Origin: Sorex araneus
Taxonomy: Eukaryota > Chordata > Mammalia > Eulipotyphla > Soricidae
Direction of reading: 5' to 3'
Length of the DNA: 64,000 bases
NCBI RefSeq assembly: GCF_027595985.1
Contig: NC_073313.1
Span: forward strand, 107,564,552 to 107,628,551
Under the pieces are notes generated by a model. It had not been told where the DNA came from, did not search any database, and saw only the letters and a list, made by a program, of their open reading frames with translations. This document shows, piece by piece, positions 41,878-52,741 of this stretch (position 1 is the stretch's first letter; every line of letters begins with the position of its first letter). The translations under genes and the position numbers were made by a program.

Positions 41878-42239
41878 AACCCTAAGTGTTTTAGGCTTCA
41901 TCAGTGAATTGCCCCATTTTCTCTTCCCAGAGAAGCTTACAGTGCTCTTATGAACACCCTTAATCCCCTGAGTTTATCTTTAACCTTTCCTTTGTGCTTT
42001 ACCTCTCATTATTACACTCCCCAAGTCAATCTTGGTTACTTATGTCAAAATTTCTGGTGATTCTGGACTTTGCATTTGTCGTGAAGTACTTGCTTTTCTA
42101 TTTCCCTTTTAACCTTTTCATATTTTACTATAGTGCAATGTTCTTTATTTGAACATAGGAAGACCCTTGATGCTATGCTATTAATATTGGGAGTTGATTG
42201 ACTTGAGATGTTTCTACTTCTGGGCATTTGTTGTAATTA
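41878..42239. other. No gene or recognised repeat
   Basis: Could include the left part of the LTR-like block that follows. Confidence 0.35.
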
Positions 42240-42890
42240 CTTGACTAGGGCTCCAGTTGTCATAGTTCCTAACACCCCACAAAGAGAGGTCCTGCTGTGA
42301 GAGTGGGATGGAAATGTGGAGAGCGGCAAAGCTAACCCAGAATCGAAATGGTACAATCTAGAAAGCATAAAAGTATGGTTTAGATGCAAATTATTATGAC
42401 TTAAGATACAGGACCCCCATGGAAGACAAGCTGGACCTACTGGAGGAATAAGTCTGAGATTTACGGTAAAAGCCTTACTTGCCCTCGGAGCCCAGAGAAC
42501 TAAGTTATGGAGCCTATATTCCTTATTGTGTTTATCCAAATAACTGAAAGCATTAATAAGAATTGAACTTAATTGTTTAATACAACTAAAGGGAACTAAA
42601 GGGAAAGAGGAAAGCAATATAGATGTCTCTGGGAAACAGTGTCTCCTTGAGTTAATCCCCCCCAAGAGAATTGCCTCCACTGAAGCACTTTACTTCTATA
42701 AATGACCAATCACACATACATGCAGTTCTATACCTCAATCCCCCTCAAATGTTCTATAAGTATGCTAAATGCTCTGCATTAAACAGGCTGTTTTGACCAC
42801 CAGTCTGTGGTCCCTTGTCTCTTTGTTCCTCTGCTGGGGGTGCCTAGGGAGGCAGCGCTCGGCCACTGAACGCACATGTTGTGCACCCAC
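42240..42890 (+). mobile_element. Candidate solo LTR (endogenous retrovirus)
   Basis: The right half has a TATA-like 'ttctataagtatgctaa' at 42751-42767, an ATTAAA polyadenylation signal at 42778-42783, then a GT/T-rich zone ('gtctctttgttcctctgctg') and a U5-like end with 'cagcgctcggccactgaacg'. Spacing fits a short R region. The upstream half is AT-rich without clear edges. No retroviral coding sequence is adjacent. The 147-codon minus frame here is a by-product. Confidence 0.5.
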
Positions 42891-43039
42891 ATTACGAATT
42901 CACAACCAATTGTGAGTCCCTACCCCCCAAACATACAGTGTGTGCCATCTCTGGTGCTACACAACCAAGTGTGAGCATCTCAAATTTTAAGTGCCACAAT
43001 TAAAATGTGTGAGACCCACACACAAAGTGTGGTTTAAAA

Positions 43040-43238
43040 TGTATGTAGGCCTGCAAAGACAGTAACAGCGGGTAATACGCTTGCCTCTCATGTGGCCCAC
43101 CCAAGTTAGATCTCTAGCACCCCGTAGCATCCCCCAAGCCTTGCTGGAGCTATCCCTGAGCCAGGAGTGATCCAGGCACAAAGCCAGGAATAAATCCCTG
43201 AGCACAACTGGGTGTTCCCTTCAACCAAAAAAAAAAGC
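43040..43238 (+). mobile_element. SOR SINE, diverged
   Basis: 'gcaaagacagtaacagcggg', B box 'aagttagatctctagcacc', duplicated 'gagccaggagtgatcc' / 'aagccaggaataaatcc' body, A10 tail. Confidence 0.82.
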
Positions 43239-43298
43239 CACATTCCATGACTTAAATTTTTAATTACAAACTTAAACTGTTTTAAATTTTTCATTTGA

Positions 43299-44415
43299 CT
43301 TTTAATTTTTATTTTATTTTTTTATTATTATTATTTTTTTTAATTTTTTATTGTGGAAAGTTACAAAGTTACAAAGTTTTCAGGTTTAAATCTCAGTTAT
43401 ACAATGCTCGAATACCCATCCCTTCACCAGTGCTCATATTCCACCACCAAGAATCCCAGTATAGCTCCACCCCGCCCCCTCACACACCAAACCCCCCCAC
43501 GCCCCTAGCCCCCCCACCCTAAGCTCCCCCCCCCCGCCTGTGTAACTAATAAATTTCACTTTACTTTCACTTTGATTGCATACAATATTTCAACAAAAAC
43601 TCACTCTTATTGTTTGGAGAGTCTCTCCCCTAAAGTCAGACCTGCTGAAAGGAAGCATTAGATAATTTGTTTTCCATTGCTGAGGATGAAGAAGTGTGAG
43701 GTCGAGTGACCACACTTAGCGGCCTCTCAGTTTTGGGTTTCTGTAATTTAGTATTTTAGTAACTAAGTCCAGAGAGATATCTGCCAGAAGTTGCATCGTT
43801 GCCAACTTGTACTTCTCAGTTACATTATATTCCACATATGAGTGCAATCTTTCTATGTCTGTCTCTTTCTTTCTGACTCATTTCACTCAACATGATACTT
43901 TCCATGTTGATCCACTTGTATGCAAATTTCATGACTTCATGTTTCCTGACAGCTACATAGTATTCCATTGTGTAAATATACCAGAGTTTCTTTAGCCAAT
44001 CATCTGTTTTCGGGCACTCTGGTTTTTTCCATATTGTGGCTATTGTGAACAGAGCGGCAATGAACATGGAAATGCAGATGTCATCTCTACTATACCTTTT
44101 TGCCTCTCCGGGATATATTCCCAGGAGTGGTATTGCTGGGTCAAATGGGAGCTCAATTTCTAACTTTTTGAGAATCGTCCATATTGTTTTCCAAAAGGGC
44201 TGAACCAGTCGGCATTCCCACCAGCAGTGAAGGAGAGTCCCTTTCTCCCCACATCCAGGCCAACACCGGTTGCTTTTGTTTTTGGGGATGTGGGCCAGTC
44301 TCTGTGGTGTGAGATGATATCTCATTGTTGTTTTGATCTGCATTTCCCTGATGATTAGTGATGTTGAACATTTTCTCATGTGCCTCTTAGCCATTCGGAT
44401 TTCTTTTAATTTTTA
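43299..44415 (-). mobile_element. L1, 5'-truncated, with 13-bp TSD
   Basis: Flanked by CTTTTAATTTTTA at 43299-43311 and 44403-44415. The insert starts with an AT-rich tail complement, then the 3'UTR with a long C-rich tract (43465-43540) and ORF2 C-terminal coding up to the 5' truncation at 44402. Confidence 0.95.
43825..44394 (-). CDS. L1 ORF2p C-terminal fragment, open
   Basis: A 189-codon open frame of the L1 ORF2p C-terminus: [50 protein letters not shown] and the end KIALICGI. It aligns with the 23.7-kb copy with modest differences. It has no start of its own and is non-functional. Confidence 0.85.
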   Translation of the reverse strand: MAKRHMRKCSTSLIIREMQIKTTMRYHLTPQRLAHIPKNKSNRCWPGCGEKGTLLHCWWECRLVQPFWKTIWTILKKLEIELPFDPAIPLLGIYPGEAKRYSRDDICISMFIAALFTIATIWKKPECPKTDDWLKKLWYIYTMEYYVAVRKHEVMKFAYKWINMESIMLSEMSQKERDRHRKIALICGI

Positions 44416-44442
44416 GTTAAAATGTTTTTAAATTGTTTATGC

Positions 44443-44602
44443 CTGGGGCAATAGAATAGTGGGTAGAGCTCTTACTCTGCACGTGGCCGTATAGGTTCCA
44501 TCCCCGGCATATGGTCCCCCAAACAATGCCAGGGGAAATTACTGAGTATAGAGCCAGGAGTAACTCCTGAGCATCGCTGGGTGTGACCCAAAAAGCAAAA
44601 AA
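44443..44602 (+). mobile_element. SOR SINE
   Basis: 'gcctggggcaatagaatagt', 'ggttccatccccggcatatg', 'agagccaggagtaactcctg', tail AAAAAGCAAAAAAGCAAA. Confidence 0.9.
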
Positions 44603-44619
44603 GCAAACCCTTATTTTGG

Positions 44620-44775
44620 ATTTTGGTCTACATCTGAAGATGCTCAAAGATTACTCCTATCTTTGCAATCAAGGACAACTCCTTGAAGGGCTTGCGGCCC
44701 ATATGAGGTGCCAGGAATCAAACCTGGGTTGGCTACATGCAAGGCAGATACACCACTGGCTGTCCTGCAATTTTA
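44620..44775 (-). mobile_element. SOR SINE, old
   Basis: Minus strand: 'aggcgc-like' body lost; 'gccaggaatcaaacctgggt' and 'acatgcaaggcagatacac' are the B and A box complements. Confidence 0.72.
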
Positions 44776-44954
44776 AAAAGTTGTGTGATTTCCCCTAGAG
44801 ATCACTAAAAAATCCCCAGAAAGCACAACAGTCAAGTGTGTGAGATAGTACCAAATTCATATGCTCTCTGGGGATCACAAAACAACACAGAGGGGATTAA
44901 AAAAAACACTTTCATAACTCGAGAAAATGGAAAAAATATTATAGTGATTTTTAC

Positions 44955-45125
44955 TGACTTTTGTTTTAGGGCTGCACCCAGCTCTACTCAGAGCTTAATC
45001 TTGGCTCTGTGTTCAGGGATCACTCTTTGTGGTGCTTGGGAAACCAAATGCAATGCTGGGAATGTAACCAGTGTTGACCATATTCAAGATAAGTGCCTTA
45101 ATCCCTGTTCTCTCTCTCTCTTTCT
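44955..45125 (-). mobile_element. SOR SINE, old
   Basis: Minus strand: 'ttagggctgcacccagctct', 'ttggctctgtgttcagggat', 'aatgctgggaatgtaaccag'. Confidence 0.78.
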
Positions 45126-45174
45126 TTTTTTCCCACCCTCACGTACAGTCTAAAATTCTCTCTAGGGTCCTGAT

Positions 45175-45365
45175 GCAGTGTGATTTGGTGGTAGAGTGCC
45201 CATCTTGCACGCGTAAAGCTGGGAGTTCAATCCCCACCACTACCTTACAGCAAAGCTGTGTGTGATCTCTGTTTTTGCCAGTGTGATCTTTAGTGCCCCA
45301 ACCAAGTGTGCAAACCCCAATACACCATAAGTGTGTGATCACACAATAAGTGTGTGTGCATAAAT
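45175..45365 (+). mobile_element. Second tRNA-like SINE type with GTGTG-rich tail
   Basis: 'cagtgtgatttggtggtaga' and 'gagttcaatccccaccac' give an A box/B box pair of the same type as 41030. The following 100 bases are rich in AGTGTGC/AGTGTGTG phrases. Confidence 0.5.
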
Positions 45366-45429
45366 CTTCTGGCATACCTCAGCAGCAACAGTAAGAAGAG
45401 AAATTTTATTTAATGGAGAAAATTTCCTT

Positions 45430-45530
45430 TAACCCATTTTTAAATATGTGGTGCAGGAGATAAACTAGGTTCAGGCATATGCAAAACAAGTGCTTTACTT
45501 CACCCCTTTATTATCTGGGCCCTAAAACAT
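45430..45530 (-). mobile_element. SOR SINE head, old
   Basis: 'gataaactaggttcaggcat' and 'aaaacaagtgctttactt' only. Confidence 0.5.
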
Positions 45531-45639
45531 ATGTCATTTTAAGTTTCAGTTCTGTAGTCAGTCTAAGAGTTTGTTATCATTTAGATAACTTCAAACCCCT
45601 TCACTAATTCCATACATGCTGTAGCAAACTGTAAGTGTT

Positions 45640-46480
45640 TGACATACCTTAAGTTAAGTAGTTTTCCATTGTGTATATCTTCCATAGCGTATTTATCCAC
45701 TCATCTGTTTGGGGGCACTTTGTTTGTCTCCGGATATTGGCTATTGTCAGTAGTGACATTGAACATGGGTGTGCATATATCTTTTCCAGACATTGATTTT
45801 GTATTCTTGGTATGGATGCCAAGAAGTAAAATCACTGGGTCATATGGATGCTCTATTCTTACTTTTTTGAGAATTTTTTACTTTGCCTTTTATAGAGGTT
45901 GAACCAGAGAACATGTCCACCAACAGTAAATGATGGTAACAGTAAAAGAAACCTTTTTCTTTCACCTTTCTTTTTGGCTTTTGAGCCACACCCGGTGGTG
46001 TTCAGGGCTTATTCCTGGCTCTGCACTCAGGGATCACTCCTAGCATGGTCCAAGAGACCAAATGGAGTGCCAAGGATTGAACCTGGTGGGCCCACATGCA
46101 AGCAAGCACCCTAACCCTCTATCCTCTATCCTATATCTCCAACCTCATCACTGGGCCTTTTCTATTACATTTTACCAGTACTAGTTACTTCTAACCTTTT
46201 CTATGTGTGCCATTCTCCCTTAGTGTGAGATGTTACCTCAGTGATTTTTTGAGTTGCGTTTCCCTAATAGTAAGTGATGATTGCCTGTACACCATCTCAT
46301 ATGTCTTTTGGCCATATGTCTGTCTTCTCTGAGAAAAAAATCTGTTCATCTCCTCTCCCCATTTTTGGATGGGGTTGTTTTGTTTATTTGGTTGAGATTT
46401 ATGAGTGTTTTATAGATCTTTGAAATTAGCCTTCATCATATACATGGTGTGGAAACATTTTCTCCCATTTGGGGGACACT
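45640..46480 (-). mobile_element. Old L1 fragment, interrupted by a SINE
   Basis: Minus-strand ORF2 C-terminal text: 'cttccatagcgtatttatcc', 'ttggctattgtcagtagtg', 'aaatcactgggtcatatgg' and, beyond the SINE at 45965-46147, 'catttttggatggggttgtt'. Much decayed. Confidence 0.8.
45965..46147 (-). mobile_element. SOR SINE inside old L1
   Basis: Minus strand: 'ttttgagccacacccggtgg', 'ttcctggctctgcactcagg', 'ccaaggattgaacctgg', 'ctatatctccaacc'. Confidence 0.88.
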
Positions 46481-47044
46481 TACCAAAAATTTTAGCCTGA
46501 GTTTCTTACATAGTGCAAAGACACTTTAGTCTGATCATACCAAGCTGTGATAGGGTGGAGAGTGGGGGCTGGGGAATGAAAAGGTGAACTAGAGGCGACT
46601 TAGTGGTAGAGAGCCTCGGGTTCTTCAGTGATGGTGAAGGTGCAGAGACTTTAGCCATCAAAACCTTGGCCAAAGCATAAATTTTCACACTGTTGTAACC
46701 GTGTTATCTCAATTACAATAAAAATGTCATTCTTGACTACCTTGCCCATTCCTTCCCCTCTGTTTCGGTATTGTTGTTGTGATAATCAGGTGTTACATAC
46801 CAGGTTACAGTGCTAACACACTTGGTTGCAGCACCTGCATACTTAATTGTGGTGCTCAGGCACTTAGTTTCCAAGCTTGCAAAGCTAGTCACAGTACTCA
46901 TCAGGGACTGCACACTTGAGTTGCTGTGATTGCATACACCTGGTCACTGTGTGCCTGAAATCGCATGTGTTTTGTCTTAGCAGTGGGTATTAAAAACAGC
47001 AGTGCTATAGATAAGTATTAGATTTGGTGAATTCACCAGAATTC
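46481..47044. other. No gene; possible L1-like 3' end and GTG-rich text
   Basis: 'ttgtaaccgtgttatctcaa' with 'ttacaataaaaatg' (46690-46735) resembles an L1 3' end. 46790-46960 repeats phrases such as ACACACTTGGTTGCAGCAC and CTTGAGTTGCTGTG, similar in style to 45265-45360. Not classified. Confidence 0.35.
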
Positions 47045-47460
47045 ACATTGCTGGTGAATATGTAGCCATTTTCAAGCAGTTTGGCAGTTGTTCAAAAATG
47101 AAATATAGTTAACTTCTGATCTTGCAAGGCCATTCCTGGATGTACAGTTAAGAGCATAGGAAAAATATGTTTACACACACTTTTGTGCATATGTGCATTA
47201 ACATACAATTAATTTGAATAGCTGCATTATACAAAATATCTCCCCCAAAAGAAATAATTTAGAAATCCTTTCATTTATGAATGGGTAAATAATATGTGGT
47301 TTATCCGTATAATGGGAATTTTCAACCCTGAAAAGTATATGAAGTACTGATAAATGCCAAAACATGGGTGAACCATAAAAAATTAGGCAAAAATGAGAAA
47401 ATCTAGGCATGGAACCATAGATTATATGGTTCCATTAATATAAAGTGTCCAGAGTAGTCA
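47045..47460 (+). mobile_element. Ancient L1 3'UTR (L1M-type)
   Basis: 'tttggcagttgttcaaaaat', 'gggtaaataatatgtggttt' followed by 'atccgtataatgg', and 'acatgggtgaaccataaaaa' follow ancient L1 3' end consensus on the plus strand. Confidence 0.72.
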
Positions 47461-47694
47461 AATCCACAGGTAGTTTTTATGTCTTTGTTTTGTCAAGAAA
47501 AATACGCATGTGTGAGATTTTTCCATCAGCATACATAGATCTGCTTTATTCTTTCAACCTTGATATAGCAATATCATGCAGCAAAGCACTATAATAACTC
47601 ATTCCATTAATTAAAGCCTTGTTTCTCTTTGGGTATAAGTCTATATTAGTATGTATCACTAAAAATGCAAGAAGGTTATATTGTTGGACTGAAT

Positions 47695-47830
47695 AGCTAG
47701 CTTAAAGGGATGGAATGAGTTTGATCCCTGGCACCGCCTGTTCCCCCAGCACCTCCTACATAGCCCTGGAAGTCCCTAGCACTGTCAAGCCTGAGCACCA
47801 AACCTTCAGGTCCATGTTGATGACTGGCTG
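47695..47830 (+). mobile_element. SOR-like SINE, weak
   Basis: 'gtttgatccctggcaccgcc' and 'gaagtccctagcactgtcaa' only. Confidence 0.5.
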
Positions 47831-48019
47831 GCTGGATGATTGATGGATTTAGGTTTTGAAGAACATAATAGTATTAATATAATATGATGGACTATTTTCT
47901 GCCAATTTTGTGCCAAATACAGATATATGTGTTGTTTTGGGAGGTTACTCTGCAAACCATATAAGTGATCTCAGAAGTTGAGAGAAACTCCTTTTAGAAG
48001 GGAATGTTGTGGGACAGGA

Positions 48020-48160
48020 AGTACATTCTGCTTTGGAGGCCAGCTTTCTGTTCTTAGCCCAGTTGTGAGCTCATTGGTTGTGACCTGGAGCAACTCCCTA
48101 CTTTTCTCTGGCCCTTAACATCCTTTTCTGGCAAATGGAGGAGTTGGATTGTCTTTCATG
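48020..48160 (+). mobile_element. MIR SINE
   Basis: 'tctgctttggaggccagctt', 'ggttgtgacctggagcaact' and 'ttctggcaaatggaggagt' follow MIR. Confidence 0.6.
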
Positions 48161-48189
48161 TCATGTTCAATTCTTCCCTTTTGAAACAA

Positions 48190-48440
48190 TAGTTAATACT
48201 AACTCCTCCTAAGCAGTAGCAAGGTGCCAGGTATTGTTTTGAATCTTGTTCTCTGTATAGAATAATTTCATTGTCACCACAGGTCTGTGTTGGGGAATTT
48301 TATAATCAACCGAATTTACAGAGAAGGCAAGTGAAGTACAGAGAAGTCATGTGACATACCTTGGAAATGGAAGTCTTTCTGATTCTGGAAGAAGTCAGAT
48401 TCTCAATCAGTAAAGCTCTTGGTATGCAGCTCTGAGTCAG
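48190..48440 (-). mobile_element. MIR SINE, minus strand
   Basis: 'aggtgccaggtattgttttg', 'gaatttacagagaaggcaag' and 'aagtcatgtgacataccttg' follow reverse MIR. Confidence 0.65.
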
Positions 48441-49416
48441 TGGGGTTACACTGCCTTTCTGGCTCACTTTGAAAGAGAGATGTCAGGCTCTCTTGGCCAC
48501 TGTGCTCTGTAAGTTTCCAGGAACCTGGGGTTTTAGTGACCCTTCTTTGTTAAGTTCGCTTGGAGCACTCAGGCTTCTCTGACATTTACTGTGTTAGATT
48601 TGGACTTGCCCTGAATCCTCCTGCATTTCTCTGCCTTATGAAGGAAATTTAAACCTGCGTATCGTCTCAGAACCAGGTTCTCTTTGTCCTCTCTTGTCAG
48701 TTTCTTCTATCGGTTTGCCTTTACAGATCTCTCTCCTATCTCTTCCTTGGTAATATTAGTTTAATATTCTTCATATCCAATGCTTTCTATCTCGACAGAT
48801 AAGCAAGGAATAAGTCATTTTTTAAAAATGATCTCTGGCTAATCATCAATATTAAATTTCTCCCTTTGTGTGCCATTCAAAACAGAACCCAGTATACATT
48901 CTTTCCTCTTGGTGAGTTTCAAGGCCGTGAGAGAAGCAGTATGGCTATGTGCTTGATTTTCTGTCCCTAAAACCTTCTTCTTTTCATAGTAGCCCCCTTT
49001 GGGCTACATGATCCCCAATCTATAGGCTCAAAGATCTCTTGTCCTATATCTAGGAGCAGCCTTGCCTTCTGGCAACTTAAGTGCCTCTCATTCAATGCTA
49101 AGGTTTAAGCCATATCCAGTTACAGTATGGTGGTGACAACTTCTACCTTCATCCTAAAGTCCAAGTTCCTAAAATCTGTCTCTGTTCTTAATCTGGCCTT
49201 TTGTTCCTGCGTTTCTGTTTTGGCCTTTGTAGTCTTTTTAGGTTGGGAGTCTATTCTGTTGCCCCCCACCCCCAGTCTTTCTTCTTTGCTTTCAGGAATT
49301 GCAATTCTCCAATTGTTTTGGGAGCTTCACGACTTACTTAACTAAAGCTGCCTGACCAATGGCACCTCTGAACACCAGCTGCTTTTGGAGATCCCAGTGC
49401 CCAACTCAGCATGCCC
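48441..49416. other. No gene or recognised repeat
   Basis: About 1 kb of pyrimidine-rich unique-looking text. Confidence 0.42.
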
Positions 49417-49512
49417 GCCAAGAAATCCCAACTCTAGATACCTTGAAATTTGCTACCTCTGCCTGCCAAGAAATCCTAACTCTAGATACCTTGAAATTTG
49501 CTACCTCCAGAC
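49417..49512. repeat. 48-bp tandem duplication
   Basis: GCCAAGAAATCCCAACTCTA... at 49417-49464 repeats with one or two changes at 49465-49512. The period is a multiple of three, so a chance frame shows a doubled 16-residue block. Confidence 0.93.
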
Positions 49513-49592
49513 TCGGTTACTGACAAGACAGGAACCAAATGGGTATTTCTATTCTTTCTATTCTTTTGATCCGCATTCAAAATGCACAAATA

Positions 49593-49690
49593 ATTTTCTT
49601 TGGGTTTTCAGATCACACCTGGTAGTGTGCAGGGCTTAATCCTGGCTCTGAACTCAGGGATTATTCTCGAAAGGAATCAAGGGACCATAA
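49593..49690 (-). mobile_element. SOR SINE 3' half
   Basis: 'tttcagatcacacctggtag' and 'cctggctctgaactcaggga'. It stops at 'gggaccata', where an opposite-orientation copy starts. Confidence 0.75.
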
Positions 49691-49840
49691 TACAGTAGGA
49701 GGTGCTCTTGCCTTGCATGCAGATGATCCCAGTTCAATCCTCAGCACCCTTTATGATCCTACAAGCACTGCCATGAGTGGTGCCTGAACTGAGCACCAGA
49801 AATAAGCCCTGAGTATCACTGTGTGCCCCCCAAATAAGAA
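49688..49840 (+). mobile_element. SOR SINE
   Basis: 'ataatacagtaggaggtgct', B box 'cagttcaatcctcagcacc', tail CCCCCAAATAAGAATAAAT. Head-to-head with the preceding half copy. Confidence 0.82.
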
Positions 49841-49849
49841 TAAATAAAA

Positions 49850-50402
49850 TTACGTCTATCCCCAAGGGCCTCAAAACTCTACTCAGAAAATATATTTGCA
49901 TTCCTATGTTCATTATGGCATTACTTACAATAGCCAAATTCAGAAAATAACCATAATATCAAGGAAAGATGACTAGATAAAGAAACTATGGTATAGATAC
50001 ACATAGTGTAATGATACTCAGCTATAAGGAAAGATGAAATCATGCCATTTACCAGTACATAGCTAAAACTGGAGGGTAAGTGATGTCAGCAAAATGAGAG
50101 AGAAATAAAATTTATCTCTCTTTTATGTTGGACATAAAGCCCCACAGTATGGAAACAACAAATAACCGAAAGCATCAAAACCTAAGATCTGGTCTGCAGA
50201 ACTGAGCATACCAGGGCAGTGAGACTTGGGGAACAGAGGGAAATTGTTGATGATGAGGCAGGAGAAGGGACAGGTGGCTCTCAGGCAATGATGAAGAGAA
50301 ATAGGCGCTATGGTGGTATATCTGGTGTTGGGATGATTTGTGCATGAACCCTTATCCTTGACAGTATTTTAAAACTGTAACTCATGGTTGCTAAAATAAA
50401 AA
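49850..50402 (+). mobile_element. L1 fragment, ORF2 end and 3'UTR
   Basis: 'attcctatgttcattatggc', 'ttacttacaatagccaaatt', 'taaagaaactatggtataga' and the A-rich end 'ctaaaataaaaaagtaaaat'. Old, plus strand. Confidence 0.82.
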
Positions 50403-50409
50403 AGTAAAA

Positions 50410-50562
50410 TAATGGTCTGGAGGAATAGTATAGTGGGTAGGGTGTTTGCCTTGCATGTGACTGATCTGAGTTTGAGCTCCAGCACCTCATATGGTCCCCC
50501 AAGCAAACCAGGAGTGATTCCTGAGCAGAGCCTTGTATGGCCCCAAAAGGAAACAAAAAATA
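50410..50562 (+). mobile_element. SOR SINE
   Basis: 'ggtctggaggaatagtatag', 'ctcatatggtcccccaagca', tail CCCCAAAAGGAAACAAAAAA. Confidence 0.87.
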
Positions 50563-50589
50563 TTTAAGTAAAATGTACAAGGGGACAAA

Positions 50590-50756
50590 GAGAAAGTTCA
50601 AAGGGCTATTGTGCATGTTTCACATGTAGGCAGAGTTCCTACGAAATTTATAACATCAGACAGTCTCCTTTTCATCACCAAGATCAACCCTCAAGCCCCC
50701 AAGCACCAAGTCAGGTTTAACCCTGTTGTTGGACCCCCAAACCAAAAGAAAATAAA
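50590..50756 (+). mobile_element. SOR-like SINE, very diverged
   Basis: 'ttcaaagggctattgtgcat', 'caccaagatcaaccctcaag', 'gttggacccccaaaccaaaa'. Only the 3' layout is convincing. Confidence 0.5.
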
Positions 50757-50809
50757 GTGTGAAAAACTCGGCCCATTTCCAAACTATTTGAAGGAAACTA
50801 TTTTTATTT

Positions 50810-50982
50810 CTTTATTGTTTGGATGTCATATCCTGAGATGCTCAGGGGTTACTCCTGGCTTTACACTCAAGAATTATTGCTGGTGGTGCTCAGGGGACCA
50901 TATGAGATGCTGGGAATTCAACCCAGGTTGGCTGCATTTGAGAAAAGTGCCCTACTCACTATACTATCTCTCCAGCCCCATG
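50810..50982 (-). mobile_element. SOR SINE
   Basis: Minus strand: 'tgctcaggggttactcctgg', 'gggaattcaacccaggttgg', 'actatctctccagcccc'. Confidence 0.92.
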
Positions 50983-51559
50983 AAATCTATGTTTTAAAAA
51001 ACATTCAAAATAAAAAGAAAACAAAAAGGAAAAAAATAGACTTGTTACAGAGCATCAGATGATCCATTACCTGATAAAGTTAATTAAAGAATATGTAAGT
51101 GCCTTTTGCTCATGTTATCATTTATTGCACTGGTTTTAAGCTGCATGCCAAACAGGATATTCACATGCCCCCTTCAATGTTATATTTCTAGTGCCTAGAA
51201 CTGTGCTTGGTAGATGTTAAGATTTTAATGAGCATTTAAAAATGACTTAAAACACTTTTTAATGAAGGGATAAAAATAAAATAATGAATCTTAATCAATT
51301 AGGTGGTCTTGAAAAAATTCTCATATTCCCTGATTTTTGTTACTTTTTTCATTTCTAAAATAAAGATTTCACTTCCTTATTTCCAGTTTTAACAATCAAA
51401 AGTAAAAAGAAGGTGCAGAATTGCCACTTATTCTCATACAGAGGTGATTCTTCACTTGTGTAGCAGATGAGTAGCCATTCTGTTTGAGAGTGAGCAGATC
51501 TTTTCAGCTTCTTTGCCTAAATATTACTAAGGGCTTGTTCTATGTAACACTGATTTTGG
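50983..51559. other. No gene or recognised repeat
   Basis: AT-rich; nothing identified. Confidence 0.4.
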
Positions 51560-52460
51560 AAGAGGCTTGTCAGATTCATTCATCCATGCATTCAATTAGT
51601 TAGCAAATGTTCTTTGAATGTCATGTGTCAACCACTAAGTGCTGGAGAGTAGGCAGTGAATAAAACCAAATATCTACTCCCAATAATTTTACATTAATCA
51701 AATAAATTATAATACAGCATTTGGTGACATATCTCAAGGGAAACAAAAAAGTTAAGAACTCTCTGAGGAGATAGCATTTGGGCTGTAGGAAGTGAATACA
51801 TGATTCCTGTGAATATCTAGGGAAAGAATTTTCCAGGAGGGGGTGGCTGGAACAATAGCCTCAAAATTGGAGCGTGTGTGACATGTTTTAAGAACAGCAG
51901 GTAGATGGATGTGATTGGAGCTGAGCAGGAAAATAGCAAGAATGGTGGGGGATGGGCGTTAAATTATGTAAGGACATGGACTTTGGCTGAGTGAAATTGG
52001 GAGTAAGAAGAGAATATTTATTGGGGGAATAAGTGATATAAATTCTAAGCAAGCAATTCTAGCTCCGGTGCTGAGCAAGAATAGAGTTTAAGAGATTAGA
52101 GGAAGAAGCTAGGAGACCAGCTGGGAGGCTGCTGCAGTATTCTAGCTGGGAGATGATGATAGTTACGATTGAGGGTTGTGCAGAGATGGGGAAAGCTAGT
52201 CAAATTCTGACACATTTATTATTATCATCATTATTATTTGTGTGTGTCAGGGTGGGGAGGGGGGTTATTGCTGGTGATTGAACTCAGGTTCTGCCTGTAA
52301 GGGAAGCACTTTACATCCCTAGACCTTCTGAAGTTATTTTGAAGAAAAGTCTAATATGTTTTGCAGATGTCTTGAGAGAAAAGGAAGTTTAGAATGATAC
52401 CAATATTTGGCCTCAGCAATTAGGATGGTGTTGCTGAAAAGGAGGCTATTTAAGGGTTAA
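51560..52460 (+). mobile_element. Ancient mammalian interspersed repeat (family not named)
   Basis: 'tcattcatccatgcattcaa', 'tctttgaatgtcatgtgtca', 'tgctggagagtaggcagtga', 'aagaattttccaggaggggg' and 'gctgcagtattctagctggg' follow in order a long, common mammalian repeat consensus I know by sight but cannot name with certainty. A probable continuation is at 53450-53765. Confidence 0.5.
52215..52325 (-). mobile_element. Possible SOR SINE remnant
   Basis: (ATT)/(TG)-rich start, then 'tgctggtgattgaactcagg' and 'gggaagcactttacatccct' resemble a minus-strand head. Confidence 0.45.
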
Positions 52461-52741
52461 ACAGAGAAAGAGAAAAAGCCCCAGAAGCAGGATGTTACAA
52501 AGTCGAGCAGCACAGATTTACAGTCCAGATGTTAGTCATCCTGCCTGCCCTGAGATCAGAAGCAAAGAAAAATCCTGAAGATAAAACAGCATCAGAGAGG
52601 CAGTGCCTGCCTAACAAGCAAAATGACCCTGAAGTTATGGCATCTGAGCTTAGCAAGAAAGTAAAAGGAATTGCACATAAGCTTAGATAGAAAATAAAAT
52701 ATTGCTTGCCCCACTCATTAGTTAGAAAAGTATGAAAGAGG

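Noticed and set aside
42237-42680. 147-codon minus-strand frame
   Set aside because: No domain or signal recognised; it overlaps an LTR-like block and has no start context or splice evidence.
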